Positions 1 through 5,959 are shown, numbered from the stretch's first letter. The stretch is DNA of 6,014 nt from CAYOLL01 sp964404765 [NCBI: uncultured Gemmatimonadota bacterium] (GCA_964404765.1 CAYOLL010000276.1:1-6014); one strand, 5' to 3'. Notes: generated by a model from the sequence alone, not told the origin. Translations and numbers: made by a program.

Positions 1-459
1 CAGCAGTGTTACTTGAGGATGCGCGCGCAAGGCGGTTAAGAGTGCGCTTTCAATTTCTCGCCCGGTCAAGTCGGCAGCATGAACAATTCTTCGCTCACTG
101 TGACCACCTTCGCGCCCCAGTGATAATTGATTATCCTGATCGCGCGAAAATGCCACACCCCAGTTGAGTAAATCGTCTATGCAGGCCGGCCCATCACTGA
201 CAACGCCTTCTACGATTTCGCGCTTGCACAGGTTTGCCCCGGCTTCCAGGGTATCTTTTATATGGGATTCAAAAGTATCGGTTGGACTGATAACGGAGGC
301 AATACCGCCCTGAGCATAGTTAGTGTTGGATTCAAAATCTTCTTTTTTAGTTACTAAAATGACCGAACCGGTAACCGCGGCTCGAATCGCAAAACTAAGC
401 CCGGCAATTCCGCTGCCAATCACTAAAAAATCTGTTCGGATTTCGGCGGTATCTGTCAT
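1..459 (-). CDS. nadB: L-aspartate oxidase, N-terminal part (cut by window start)
   Basis: Reading the minus strand from the ATG at 459 gives 153 codons, open to position 1, so the C-terminal two thirds lie outside the window (family members are usually a little over 500 residues). The protein begins MTDTAEIRTDFLVIGSGIAG: a strand followed by the dinucleotide-binding G15-S-G17-I-A-G20 that holds the ADP part of FAD. Family-typical blocks follow: SNTNYAQGGIA at 44-54 and the GREGGHSERRIVHAADLTGRE block at about 115-135, which distinguishes aspartate oxidase and the succinate dehydrogenase/fumarate reductase flavoproteins. From family knowledge, the enzyme oxidises L-aspartate to iminoaspartate using oxygen or fumarate, and quinolinate synthase NadA then uses the product for NAD synthesis in the cytoplasm. 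It follows the 359-residue gene after 15 nt and probably shares its transcript. No clear Shine-Dalgarno sequence precedes the ATG; the leader is A-rich. Confidence 0.93.
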   Translation of the reverse strand, partial: MTDTAEIRTDFLVIGSGIAGLSFAIRAAVTGSVILVTKKEDFESNTNYAQGGIASVISPTDTFESHIKDTLEAGANLCKREIVEGVVSDGPACIDDLLNWGVAFSRDQDNQLSLGREGGHSERRIVHAADLTGREIESALLTALRAHPQVTLL

Positions 460-474
460 TTTTTTAGAGTCAGG

Positions 475-1554
475 TTAGTCGCCGACGGTTGCTAAGGTAT
501 GTTCCAACACATGGGAGAAACGGCGAAAGGTCTGGAATGTATCCGGTTGATTGATGGAAGGATGATTCAGATAATGATGGCAAATTTTTGCGCCTGCCGA
601 GAGATCAAGTTCCTGTACAGTAGCGTCAGCTTTGATGAGTTCTGAATAAAATTCTTTTTCAAAACGACCTTTTGAAATATTCTGGGTAACAAAAAAGTCA
701 ATAACTTGTTCGGCGCTAAATAGAAAAACAAATACCTGAATCAATTCGTTCTCACGGCTCCAGGCGATGGATAATTGGCTCAGATTTTCTTCTAAGTCAG
801 TTGTATAATATATTTTATACAGTCGATTTTCTTCCAGAGCCTTGATATATGGCGAAACGGGTTCAATTCCTTTTAAGCGCAGCTTTTGACAACTTTTGCG
901 CGCTTTCTCACGCACATCTTTCGCCGGCAGAATCAAAGACATGGCTAATAAAAAATCGGCGGCGCGCTGATCTTTTTTCTCAAAAGTCGAATCAATCAGA
1001 AAATGCATAAATTCGTCGCCGCCAATGGATTGCGCCTGCATTTCCTCCAATTGGAAGACAATATTCTGAACCTGATCGGAACCTTTGGCATTCTGGAGCG
1101 CATCCAGCATAAAATTAATGCTCTCCGACATAATGCTTTCAAGATTATTAAAATCAAGGGGAAGGTCTTGCTGAAGATTGTGAAGCTCCGGGGCAATATC
1201 CTGCCCCATTTCTTTAAGCAGACTAAGCGCCACTAAACGGGGCTTAAAGCTGTTTTTAGGTCGATTAACAAAAGACCATAGCTTATCAACTAATGGATCC
1301 GTACCCACATACGACAGGATCCAAAACAAACCCTCGTGCTCGGATTCATCCCATTGGTCTAAGCGCTTTATCAGATCGTCAAAAAACTCAGCCCCGTATT
1401 TCTTAACCAACTTGTCGAGTTCCTTTTCGCCTTCAACCGATCTGAAATTTGGGTCTTTGTAGCGCCGTAAAAGCGCATCTACATCATATTTTATCTCTAA
1501 TCGTCGGCTAATTTTGGAATCCCCCCGCAAAGATTTGACAATATTCTGCCGCAT
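475..1554 (-). CDS. Uncharacterised 359-residue helical protein, HEAT-like
   Basis: I do not recognise a named family. The protein is charged, has no signal peptide or membrane segment, and should be cytoplasmic. Residues about 45-125 read as amphipathic helix pairs of the kind found in HEAT/ARM solenoids (for example the stretches around LDKLVKKYG, ILSYVGTDPLVDKLWSFV and PRLVALSLLKEMG). Helical character continues to about residue 230, where ARKSCQKLRLKGIEP looks like the closing helix of a repeat. The rest (about 245-359, from YKIYYTTDLEE) seems a separate mixed alpha/beta domain with alternating hydrophobics around LIQVFVFLF. The ATG at 1554 is chosen because the next in-frame ATG is more than 100 codons downstream and a strong promoter lies just upstream. 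It is the first gene of a likely operon with nadB, but a link to NAD synthesis is only positional. A scaffold or protein-binding role is an inference from the helical pattern. Confidence 0.8.
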   Translation of the reverse strand: MRQNIVKSLRGDSKISRRLEIKYDVDALLRRYKDPNFRSVEGEKELDKLVKKYGAEFFDDLIKRLDQWDESEHEGLFWILSYVGTDPLVDKLWSFVNRPKNSFKPRLVALSLLKEMGQDIAPELHNLQQDLPLDFNNLESIMSESINFMLDALQNAKGSDQVQNIVFQLEEMQAQSIGGDEFMHFLIDSTFEKKDQRAADFLLAMSLILPAKDVREKARKSCQKLRLKGIEPVSPYIKALEENRLYKIYYTTDLEENLSQLSIAWSRENELIQVFVFLFSAEQVIDFFVTQNISKGRFEKEFYSELIKADATVQELDLSAGAKICHHYLNHPSINQPDTFQTFRRFSHVLEHTLATVGD

Positions 1555-1571
1555 GAATGTCCATCCCGGTT

Positions 1572-1600
1572 ATAGTATGGCTTAGCCCATTTTTTGTCAA
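1572..1600 (-). promoter_or_regulatory. Sigma-70-type promoter for the 359-residue gene and nadB
   Basis: On the minus strand the sequence reads TTGACA (1600-1595), a 17-nt spacer, then TACTAT (1577-1572). This is a consensus -35 box, optimal spacing and a -10 box with one or two mismatches. Transcription should begin near 1565, leaving only about 11 nt before the ATG at 1554. The message would therefore have an unusually short leader, with only a weak GGGATGG-like ribosome site. Confidence 0.75.
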
Positions 1601-1699
1601 GCAAAAAACTTGATCGGCCCGTGCAAATTTCTGGCTGTCCCGAAGCAAAAAGACGAATAAAAGCATGAATCGTTTAAATGAATCTGTATTCTAAAAGAC

Positions 1700-1727
1700 T
1701 TGTTTTTTTGTGACAAACTTTTATATT
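1700..1727 (+). promoter_or_regulatory. Candidate promoter for the yciO-like gene
   Basis: TTGTTT at 1700-1705, a 16-nt spacer, then TATATT at 1722-1727 resembles a sigma-70 promoter. It closely matches the TTGTTT-N17-TATATA found upstream of the DUF3131 pair in the same window. Predicted start is near 1734, giving a leader of about 40 nt. The rest of the 1555-1777 gap shows nothing else I can name. Confidence 0.5.
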
Positions 1728-1777
1728 AGGGAGGAAAATTCTATCTCTTATCTCCTATTCTCAACGAAAGTTAGACG

Positions 1778-2386
1778 ATGACGCTATCTATTCATCCCGA
1801 TTTCCCACCGCAACACCGTATTCAAAAAGCAGTCAATATTGTGAATAATGGCGGGATTTTAATCTATCCAACAGATACGGTTTACGGATTTGGTTGCAGT
1901 TTACAGCATAAAAATTCGATCGAGCGTCTTTATCGGCTCAAAAATTTGGAAAAATATGAACCCGTCAGCTTTATTTGTGCCGATCTGGCCAATGCTGCCC
2001 AATATGCCGAGATTTCCAATGCGGCCTTTCGGATTATGCGGAAATTGCTACCCGGTCCCTATACCTTTGTCCTACCGGCCTCACGTGAGGTGCCTCGCCT
2101 GATGCTGTCCCGCCGAAAAACAGTCGGTATACGTATTCCCAACTGTGCGGTATCTCTGGCAATCGTTAAAACACTGGGTCATCCTCTGCTCAATACCAGC
2201 GTCAATGATCGGGACGGTGAATTAATGGGTGACCCCCATCTCATTGAAGAGCTTTATCAAAAGCAGGTCGATTTAATAATAGATTCCGATATTTTGGAGA
2301 CAATACCTAGCACAGTTGTGGATTTAACCGGCGCAGAACCGGTCATCTTGCGCGAAGGTAAGGGTGATGTGGCTGTTTTCAAGTAA
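1778..2386 (+). CDS. yciO: YrdC/Sua5-fold protein, YciO branch
   Basis: A complete 202-residue single-domain YrdC protein. The N-terminal IHPDFPPQHRIQKAV, the core YPTDTVYGFGC at 30-40, VGIRIP at 116-121, S141-V-N143, QVDLIID near 165-170 and the ending VILREGKGDVAVF resemble E. coli YciO from end to end more than TsaC. The length fits a domain without the Sua5 C-terminal extension. The related TsaC/Sua5 enzymes make threonylcarbamoyl-AMP from threonine, bicarbonate and ATP for the t6A37 modification of tRNAs that read ANN codons; the physiological role of YciO is less certain. The K-x-R motif expected in TsaC reads K55-N-L57 here, so the arginine is absent. The ATG at 1778 is fixed by an in-frame TAG at 1772-1774. 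The ribosome site is weak. The gene stands alone on the plus strand, divergent from the nadB operon and convergent with the DUF3131 genes. Confidence 0.88.
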   Translation: MTLSIHPDFPPQHRIQKAVNIVNNGGILIYPTDTVYGFGCSLQHKNSIERLYRLKNLEKYEPVSFICADLANAAQYAEISNAAFRIMRKLLPGPYTFVLPASREVPRLMLSRRKTVGIRIPNCAVSLAIVKTLGHPLLNTSVNDRDGELMGDPHLIEELYQKQVDLIIDSDILETIPSTVVDLTGAEPVILREGKGDVAVFK

Positions 2387-2442
2387 ACGGTGTACTCTCA
2401 ACAGTTGCTTTAAAAATGTTAAAAAGCACGTCGTAACTTATA

Positions 2443-2463
2443 TCAGACCATTTTTGGTCTTGA
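2443..2463. terminator. Hairpin in the convergent gap, possible weak bidirectional terminator
   Basis: AGACCA (2445-2450), a TTTT loop, and TGGTCT (2455-2460) form a perfect 6-bp stem, extendable by two pairs across one bulged T. It sits between the ends of the converging yciO-like and DUF3131 genes, where a shared terminator would be expected. No clear T-tract follows the stem on either strand, so intrinsic termination is uncertain. Confidence 0.35.
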
Positions 2464-2503
2464 CAAAGCAGTCCACTTTAACCAGAGGCTATTGAAGGGA
2501 TAC

Positions 2504-3901
2504 CTAATTAGTATTATTGCAGTCTTCCAGATCGGGCGGCAGACAGCGGTCAGGCGGGCGCTTAAATGCATCAGCCACATTAGCCTGATAATAGCCGTCG
2601 TACGTATCAAAGTTATACAGGCGGCCTTTTGTTTTGTAGAGCAGGGCTTGCAAAACCATAGAATTGGTGGAGCAGGTGATTGTGCCATCGTAACCGGCGG
2701 TGCGCTCGTAGCGACCTTCGTACCAACCGCGGTCTTTGTCGTAAAGGTGTTCGACAGCAGACATCAGCTTGGTTGTATATTTGGTTTTCCACAGCGCCCA
2801 CATGCCAAAAACAGCGCGGGTAGACACCAATGACAGCCAGGGATGATACTTGCCGTCGTCTGCAACGGTGTTCCAAGGAAAGCCGTATGCGTAAATTGCG
2901 TCATAAAGATAATATGGTTCTTGCAAAAGCTGATGATCGGTGCGGGCTGTCAGAATTTTGTCGCGGCGATAACGGCGCTCCTGAGCACAATAAATATTCC
3001 GGGCGATACTCGCCGTGCTTATTTCCGGTTGATTGACCGGACAAACGGTTTTCCAACCCATTTCCATACCCCACAACACGTATGGTGCGGTCACGATGTT
3101 GTCCATGGCCGAAAATTGGCGCGGATCACGGGCATCAAACGGCAATGTCAGATCAAAAATTTTCACTTCCTGATAAGGCTTGAGCAGCGATGCCCGCCGG
3201 CTGTTAAAGCCCCACAGTTGATAACCGAGGGCGGCATATTCTTCATAGCCCAGCCGGCCTTCCTGAAAAATTTGCAACTGCCCGTCCGGTTTTTTAACCG
3301 AACCGTATAATTGACCGCAATTATCAATCAGGTCGCAAAAATTCCAGCGCAGAATAATCTTGTCCACGTATTCACTGAAGAGTGGATAACGTTCACGGGC
3401 AATTTTCAGCCAGATTAATAGCCGCCCGATGTCCATTGCCGACCAGCCGAGCAGGCCGTCTTCAATTTTGTAATTGACCGCCACGCCTTTTTCGGTATGA
3501 TACAGCTTATTAGGCGCGCATCCATCCACCAGAGAAATGGTGTTGAGGAACTTGAGCAGACGGCTCAGCCGTACATCAAAATCGTGGTCGGTCACCAGGC
3601 CCAGTTCGTGTGCGCTGATCAGGGCGGCCAAGTAGTCGGCCGTCTGCCACATGGACGCTGACGGCACTTGATCGCTGCCATTAGCCAAGCCGGTTTCCTT
3701 GGTGTTATTCTCAAAATATTTCCAGGCGACCGCGGCCCAGACCTTTTCCTTTTCGGTCAACCGACCATGTCGGCCTTGATGAAACAGGCCAGAGTTTGTA
3801 AAGCTCTGCCAGCCATTATTAGCCGAGCGCACCATGACCCCGCAGCCTGATGCCATCAAAAAAATCAATAAAATCGACGATAGACCGGTTTGTTGTCGCA
3901 T
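2504..3901 (-). CDS. DUF3131 family protein, predicted lipoprotein (paralogue 1)
   Basis: This 465-residue protein belongs to the DUF3131 family (Pfam PF11329), whose function is unknown to me. With the ATG at 3901 it opens MRQQTGLSSILLIFLMASGC: a short charged start, a hydrophobic core and a lipobox ending at C20. That predicts cleavage by signal peptidase II and membrane anchoring; G at +2 does not suggest inner-membrane retention by the E. coli rule. Conserved blocks shared with the neighbouring paralogue are AWKYFENN (59-66), QEGRLGYEEYAA (213-224), a WGFN-x-RRASL block (230-239), TARTDHQL (318-325), GFPWNT-x-x-DDGK (340-351), YEGRYE (394-399), LLYKTKG (420-426) and a terminal D-R-C453-L-P. 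The aromatic-rich helical pattern with conserved acids would suit an alpha/alpha-barrel carbohydrate-active protein; that is inference. An in-frame TTG at 3988 and ATGs at 3958 and 3913 also exist. The TTG start would make part of a CTTTGTG repeat coding and hide the signal peptide, so 3901 (or 3913) is preferred. The mature part contains eight further cysteines. Confidence 0.85.
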   Translation of the reverse strand: MRQQTGLSSILLIFLMASGCGVMVRSANNGWQSFTNSGLFHQGRHGRLTEKEKVWAAVAWKYFENNTKETGLANGSDQVPSASMWQTADYLAALISAHELGLVTDHDFDVRLSRLLKFLNTISLVDGCAPNKLYHTEKGVAVNYKIEDGLLGWSAMDIGRLLIWLKIARERYPLFSEYVDKIILRWNFCDLIDNCGQLYGSVKKPDGQLQIFQEGRLGYEEYAALGYQLWGFNSRRASLLKPYQEVKIFDLTLPFDARDPRQFSAMDNIVTAPYVLWGMEMGWKTVCPVNQPEISTASIARNIYCAQERRYRRDKILTARTDHQLLQEPYYLYDAIYAYGFPWNTVADDGKYHPWLSLVSTRAVFGMWALWKTKYTTKLMSAVEHLYDKDRGWYEGRYERTAGYDGTITCSTNSMVLQALLYKTKGRLYNFDTYDGYYQANVADAFKRPPDRCLPPDLEDCNNTN

Positions 3902-3966
3902 TTTCCCCACCATTTTATACCCACAGATTAGGCTGATAATCACACCTGAAGTATTCATAATTTTTG

Positions 3967-3990
3967 CCACAAAGACTCTAAGACACAAAG
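3967..3990 (-). repeat. CTTTGTG-type repeat, left inverted copy
   Basis: The minus strand here reads CTTTGTG, then TCTTAGAGT, then CTTTGTGG. It matches the 24-nt array at 4074-4097 on the plus strand at 20 of 24 positions, so the two face each other. The copy lies in the presumed leader of the downstream DUF3131 gene. Confidence 0.7.
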
Positions 3991-4018
3991 AGATAACAAG
4001 TTATAGAGTTCAATCCCA

Positions 4019-4047
4019 AAAATAAATTTTTGAGATTATTTTTTCAA
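4019..4047 (-). promoter_or_regulatory. Candidate promoter for the distal DUF3131 gene
   Basis: On the minus strand TTGAAA (4047-4042), 17 nt, then TATTTT (4024-4019) fits a modest sigma-70 promoter. It would give the 2504-3901 gene its own start, with a leader of about 110 nt containing one CTTTGTG repeat. The region is very AT-rich, so a chance match is possible. Confidence 0.35.
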
Positions 4048-4073
4048 AACGCTTAAACCCTGAATTTATAAGC

Positions 4074-4097
4074 CTTTGTGACTTTGTGACTTTGTGG
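4074..4097 (+). repeat. CTTTGTG-type repeat, three tandem octamers
   Basis: CTTTGTGA, CTTTGTGA and CTTTGTGG lie head to tail without spacing. Together with the inverted copy at 3967-3990 they could form a 24-nt imperfect stem enclosing about 83 nt, within the 226-bp gap between the two DUF3131 genes. Such a structure could act as a processing site, a terminator for the upstream gene or a repeat-element end; which one is not visible from the sequence. Confidence 0.75.
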
Positions 4098-4127
4098 CCT
4101 GAATTACTCAAGCACATTAGCACAAGT

Positions 4128-5510
4128 TTATCTATGGTGTGGCAAACACTTGTCCTTGCCGGTAAATTCATCTTTCAACGCCTTATCCCAAACCGACTCC
4201 TGATTGCTTTTCCGGTAGATTTTGCCCTTAGCCTTATAGAGCAGAGAACTAAGCATGATGCCGTTATTGTTGGCCGTAAATGCCTTGACCAACCCGCCGC
4301 TTTTTTCATAACGGCCCTCGTAGTACCCTTTTTCAGGATCGTATAGATCGGCAATCGTGTCAAACAACAATTGCGTATATTCGGTATCCCACAGTACCCA
4401 CAAACCCAACGCGCCTTTCAATGAGATGGCCGCAAATTCCGGTACAAACTTACCATCATCAGTGATTGTATTCCAGGGAAAGCCATCCGAATAAATGGTG
4501 TCGTAAACAAAATAAGGCGGCCCATCCAATTGATGCTCGGTGCGCGCGGTAATGATGCCGGTTTCCTCATAACGGCGGGCCTGCACCTCGTATATGCGCT
4601 GGGCGAAGACAGCCGCCAGCGAATCTGTATGCACGCTGTCCGGTGATGTATAGTCGTCAGCCAGGTCCCAGTTAAACTCAATTCCATCCAGCACATAGCT
4701 TTCCGTTACAACATAGGTATGCGCGTGCAATATGCGCGGGTCGCGGTTGTCGTAGGGCACTTCCACCCCATAAATAGGCAGGAACGTGTAAGGCTCGTGC
4801 AACGATGCCCGCCGCGTATTAAAACCCCACATCTGAAAACCTTTTGCCGCATATTCCTCATAGCCCAAACGCCCTTCCTGCACGTACTTCGTCTTGCCGT
4901 CCTTGTCCACATAAGCGCCGTTCATATCCCCGGTTTCGCTGATCAGATTGCAAAATTTCCAGCGCATCAGGGCGTTGTCAATACCATTACTGTGCTCCGG
5001 GTAACGCTCCTTGATGATTTTGAACCAGATTAGCGCTCTGCCTAAATCCAGTGCAGAAAATCCTATTTCCGCCGGTTTGTTGCCATAGTCTACCTTCTCG
5101 GCGGTCTTGGTATGGTAGGCTTTGTTGGGCGTCTCGCCACGGTACAGACTCAGTCGGCTTAGTGTTTGCAGCAAATTGGCCATGCGCGTATCAAAAACGT
5201 TTTTGGGAATAACTTCCAGCTCATAAGCCGCTGCAAGCGCGCTTAAGTACGACGCCATATCCCACATGGTCACCGACGGGTAGCCGTCCACAGAATTGAC
5301 AAATCCGGTCTCCGGTTGATAGTTATTCTCGAAGTACTTCCAGGCAATTTTGGCCATATTCATTTCACGCTCAGTCAGCGGAGCGGATTTGCGCAGCTTG
5401 GGCGGTTTGGCATCCGCTTTTTTGGCCGGCGCCGATTGCGCGGTTGCTATCTCAACAACCGTACCGGCCACCAGGCTGAGCGCGACGAACAATAAGACTA
5501 TTTTTTTCAC
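4128..5510 (-). CDS. DUF3131 family protein, secreted (paralogue 2)
   Basis: This 460-residue protein is a DUF3131 (PF11329) member and clear paralogue of the 2504-3901 product. It starts with a Sec signal peptide (MKKIVLLFVALSLVAG...) with a plausible signal peptidase I site after A22-T-A24. A Lys/Ala/Pro-rich linker (about 27-44) precedes the domain. It should be periplasmic or extracellular, without a lipid anchor. Shared blocks are AWKYFENN (56-63), VTMWDMASYLSAL (80-92), QEGRLGYEEYAA (211-222), WGFNTRRASL (228-237), DNRDPR (254-259), TARTEHQL (321-328), GFPWNTITDDGK (343-354), YEGRYE (397-402) and the terminal KCLP (454-457). Across one 31-residue stretch beginning at Q211 the paralogues agree at 25 positions. 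There are only two cysteines, C187 and C455, both shared. The start is GTG, supported by GGGGA 5 nt upstream and the signal peptide; the overlapping ATG at 5514 is out of frame. It is the first gene of the pair. Substrate and reaction are unknown. Confidence 0.87.
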   Translation of the reverse strand: MKKIVLLFVALSLVAGTVVEIATAQSAPAKKADAKPPKLRKSAPLTEREMNMAKIAWKYFENNYQPETGFVNSVDGYPSVTMWDMASYLSALAAAYELEVIPKNVFDTRMANLLQTLSRLSLYRGETPNKAYHTKTAEKVDYGNKPAEIGFSALDLGRALIWFKIIKERYPEHSNGIDNALMRWKFCNLISETGDMNGAYVDKDGKTKYVQEGRLGYEEYAAKGFQMWGFNTRRASLHEPYTFLPIYGVEVPYDNRDPRILHAHTYVVTESYVLDGIEFNWDLADDYTSPDSVHTDSLAAVFAQRIYEVQARRYEETGIITARTEHQLDGPPYFVYDTIYSDGFPWNTITDDGKFVPEFAAISLKGALGLWVLWDTEYTQLLFDTIADLYDPEKGYYEGRYEKSGGLVKAFTANNNGIMLSSLLYKAKGKIYRKSNQESVWDKALKDEFTGKDKCLPHHR

Positions 5511-5515
5511 ACATG

Positions 5516-5520
5516 TCCCC
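5516..5520 (-). promoter_or_regulatory. Ribosome binding site that supports a GTG start
   Basis: The minus strand reads GGGGA followed by CATGT and then GTG AAA AAA. The Shine-Dalgarno-like run stands 5 nt before the GTG at 5510. The ATG embedded in the spacer (5514-5512) is too close to it and in another frame, so GTG is the start that keeps the signal peptide. Confidence 0.65.
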
Positions 5521-5548
5521 TTTTCTCAAAAACTATTGCAGTTTCGAC

Positions 5549-5577
5549 TATATAAGTCAATAAGTCAATACAAACAA
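5549..5577 (-). promoter_or_regulatory. Promoter of the DUF3131 gene pair
   Basis: On the minus strand TTGTTT (5577-5572), a 17-nt spacer, then TATATA (5554-5549). The predicted start near 5542 leaves a leader of about 32 nt. The form is nearly the same as the candidate promoter of the yciO-like gene. It is the only good promoter I see upstream of the 4128-5510 gene. Confidence 0.55.
5555..5570 (-). repeat. Tandem octamer TATTGACT x2 in the promoter spacer
   Basis: Two perfect adjacent copies of TATTGACT fill the spacer between the -35 and -10 boxes of the DUF3131 promoter. A direct repeat in this place could be an operator bound by a regulator or an alternative -35 element (TTGACT), but it may be chance. 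Confidence 0.6.
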
Positions 5578-5651
5578 AATTTTTAAACTTTTAAGCATAG
5601 ACCCTAAGGGTTTAATTAGTTGAACCTGTTGAGGTTATGCGCAAACAAAGT

Positions 5652-5778
5652 AACTTCAGACCTCCTGATCCCGTGCGCGGCTAAAAGTCGTGAAACTTAT
5701 TTCTGCAAAAGCGGTTAACGCCGGTTTTGCTCCCTAAAAAGGGTTGCTTTGAGCGTGAATCTCATGAGACCATTTTTG
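5652..5778 (+). repeat. Split copy A of the interspersed repeat
   Basis: The first 20 nt (5652-5671) are identical to 5957-5976 of copy C. The end (GCGTGAATCT at 5753-5762 and GAGACCATTTT at 5766-5776) matches the second half of copy C, with a 5-nt stretch reduced to 3 (CAT). Between the halves are 81 nt (5672-5752) absent from copies B and C. Copy A runs in the same orientation as C. Confidence 0.75.
5705..5743. other. Two adjacent hairpins inside the split repeat
   Basis: GCAAAA (5705-5710) pairs with TTTTGC (5725-5730). The stem continues past one G-G mismatch with CGG/CCG, enclosing a TTAACG-like loop. Immediately next, CCCT-AAAA-AGGG at 5732-5743 gives a 4-bp stem. Both lie in the 81-nt stretch that separates the halves of copy A. 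Confidence 0.5.
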
Positions 5779-5782
5779 TAAA

Positions 5783-5821
5783 GTTTCCAACGCGGATTCA
5801 GCGTTTACAAGGGTTGGAGAC
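5783..5821. other. Stem-loop between repeat copies A and B
   Basis: GTTTCCAAC (5783-5791) can pair with GTTGGAGAC (5813-5821) over nine positions with one G-T pair. A competing pairing, GTAAA (5778-5782) with TTTAC (5804-5808), overlaps it. Confidence 0.5.
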
Positions 5822-5838
5822 ATTGGATATTCAAAAAG

Positions 5839-5876
5839 GGTCTCACTCCAGATTCACGCGGATCAGGAGGTCTGAA
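5839..5876 (-). repeat. Copy B: left arm of a perfect 38-bp inverted repeat
   Basis: These 38 nt, beginning GGTCTCACTCC and ending GGAGGTCTGAA, are the exact reverse complement of 5960-5997. Outside the arm, TTCAAAA at 5830-5836 still matches the far flank of copy C with a one-base offset, so the similarity runs slightly beyond the perfect part. Confidence 0.9.
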
Positions 5877-5902
5877 CTTCTCAAAAAGTGTTGATAAAAC
5901 CA

Positions 5903-5917
5903 AACCTTGCGAAGGTT
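5903..5917. other. Hairpin AACCTT-GCG-AAGGTT within the 38-bp arms
   Basis: A perfect 6-bp stem with a 3-nt loop lies in the 83-nt spacer between arms B and C. AAACCTTG (5902-5909) can alternatively pair with CAAGGTTT (5944-5951), which would extend the large B-C hairpin inward. Confidence 0.6.
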
Positions 5918-5959
5918 AAACTTGCAGCGGAAGTCAATATTTTCAAGGTTTTCACAAAC

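Noticed and set aside
1003-1236. Plus-strand frame inside the 359-residue gene
   Set aside because: It is antisense to a gene with its own strong promoter, and the composition is that of a shadow frame.
2410-2430. Terminator hairpin just after the yciO-like gene (GCTTT...AAAGC)
   Set aside because: The possible stem is only five A/T-rich pairs without a following T-run; the hairpin at 2443-2463 is a better candidate.
2492-3310. Plus-strand open frames opposite the DUF3131 gene (for example 2492-2833 and 2843-3310)
   Set aside because: They are antisense shadows of a well-supported coding gene, with no recognisable domains or ribosome sites.
4086-4346. Plus-strand frame beginning in the CTTTGTG array
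   Set aside because: It starts in repeat DNA and runs antisense through the conserved C-terminal end of the secreted DUF3131 protein.
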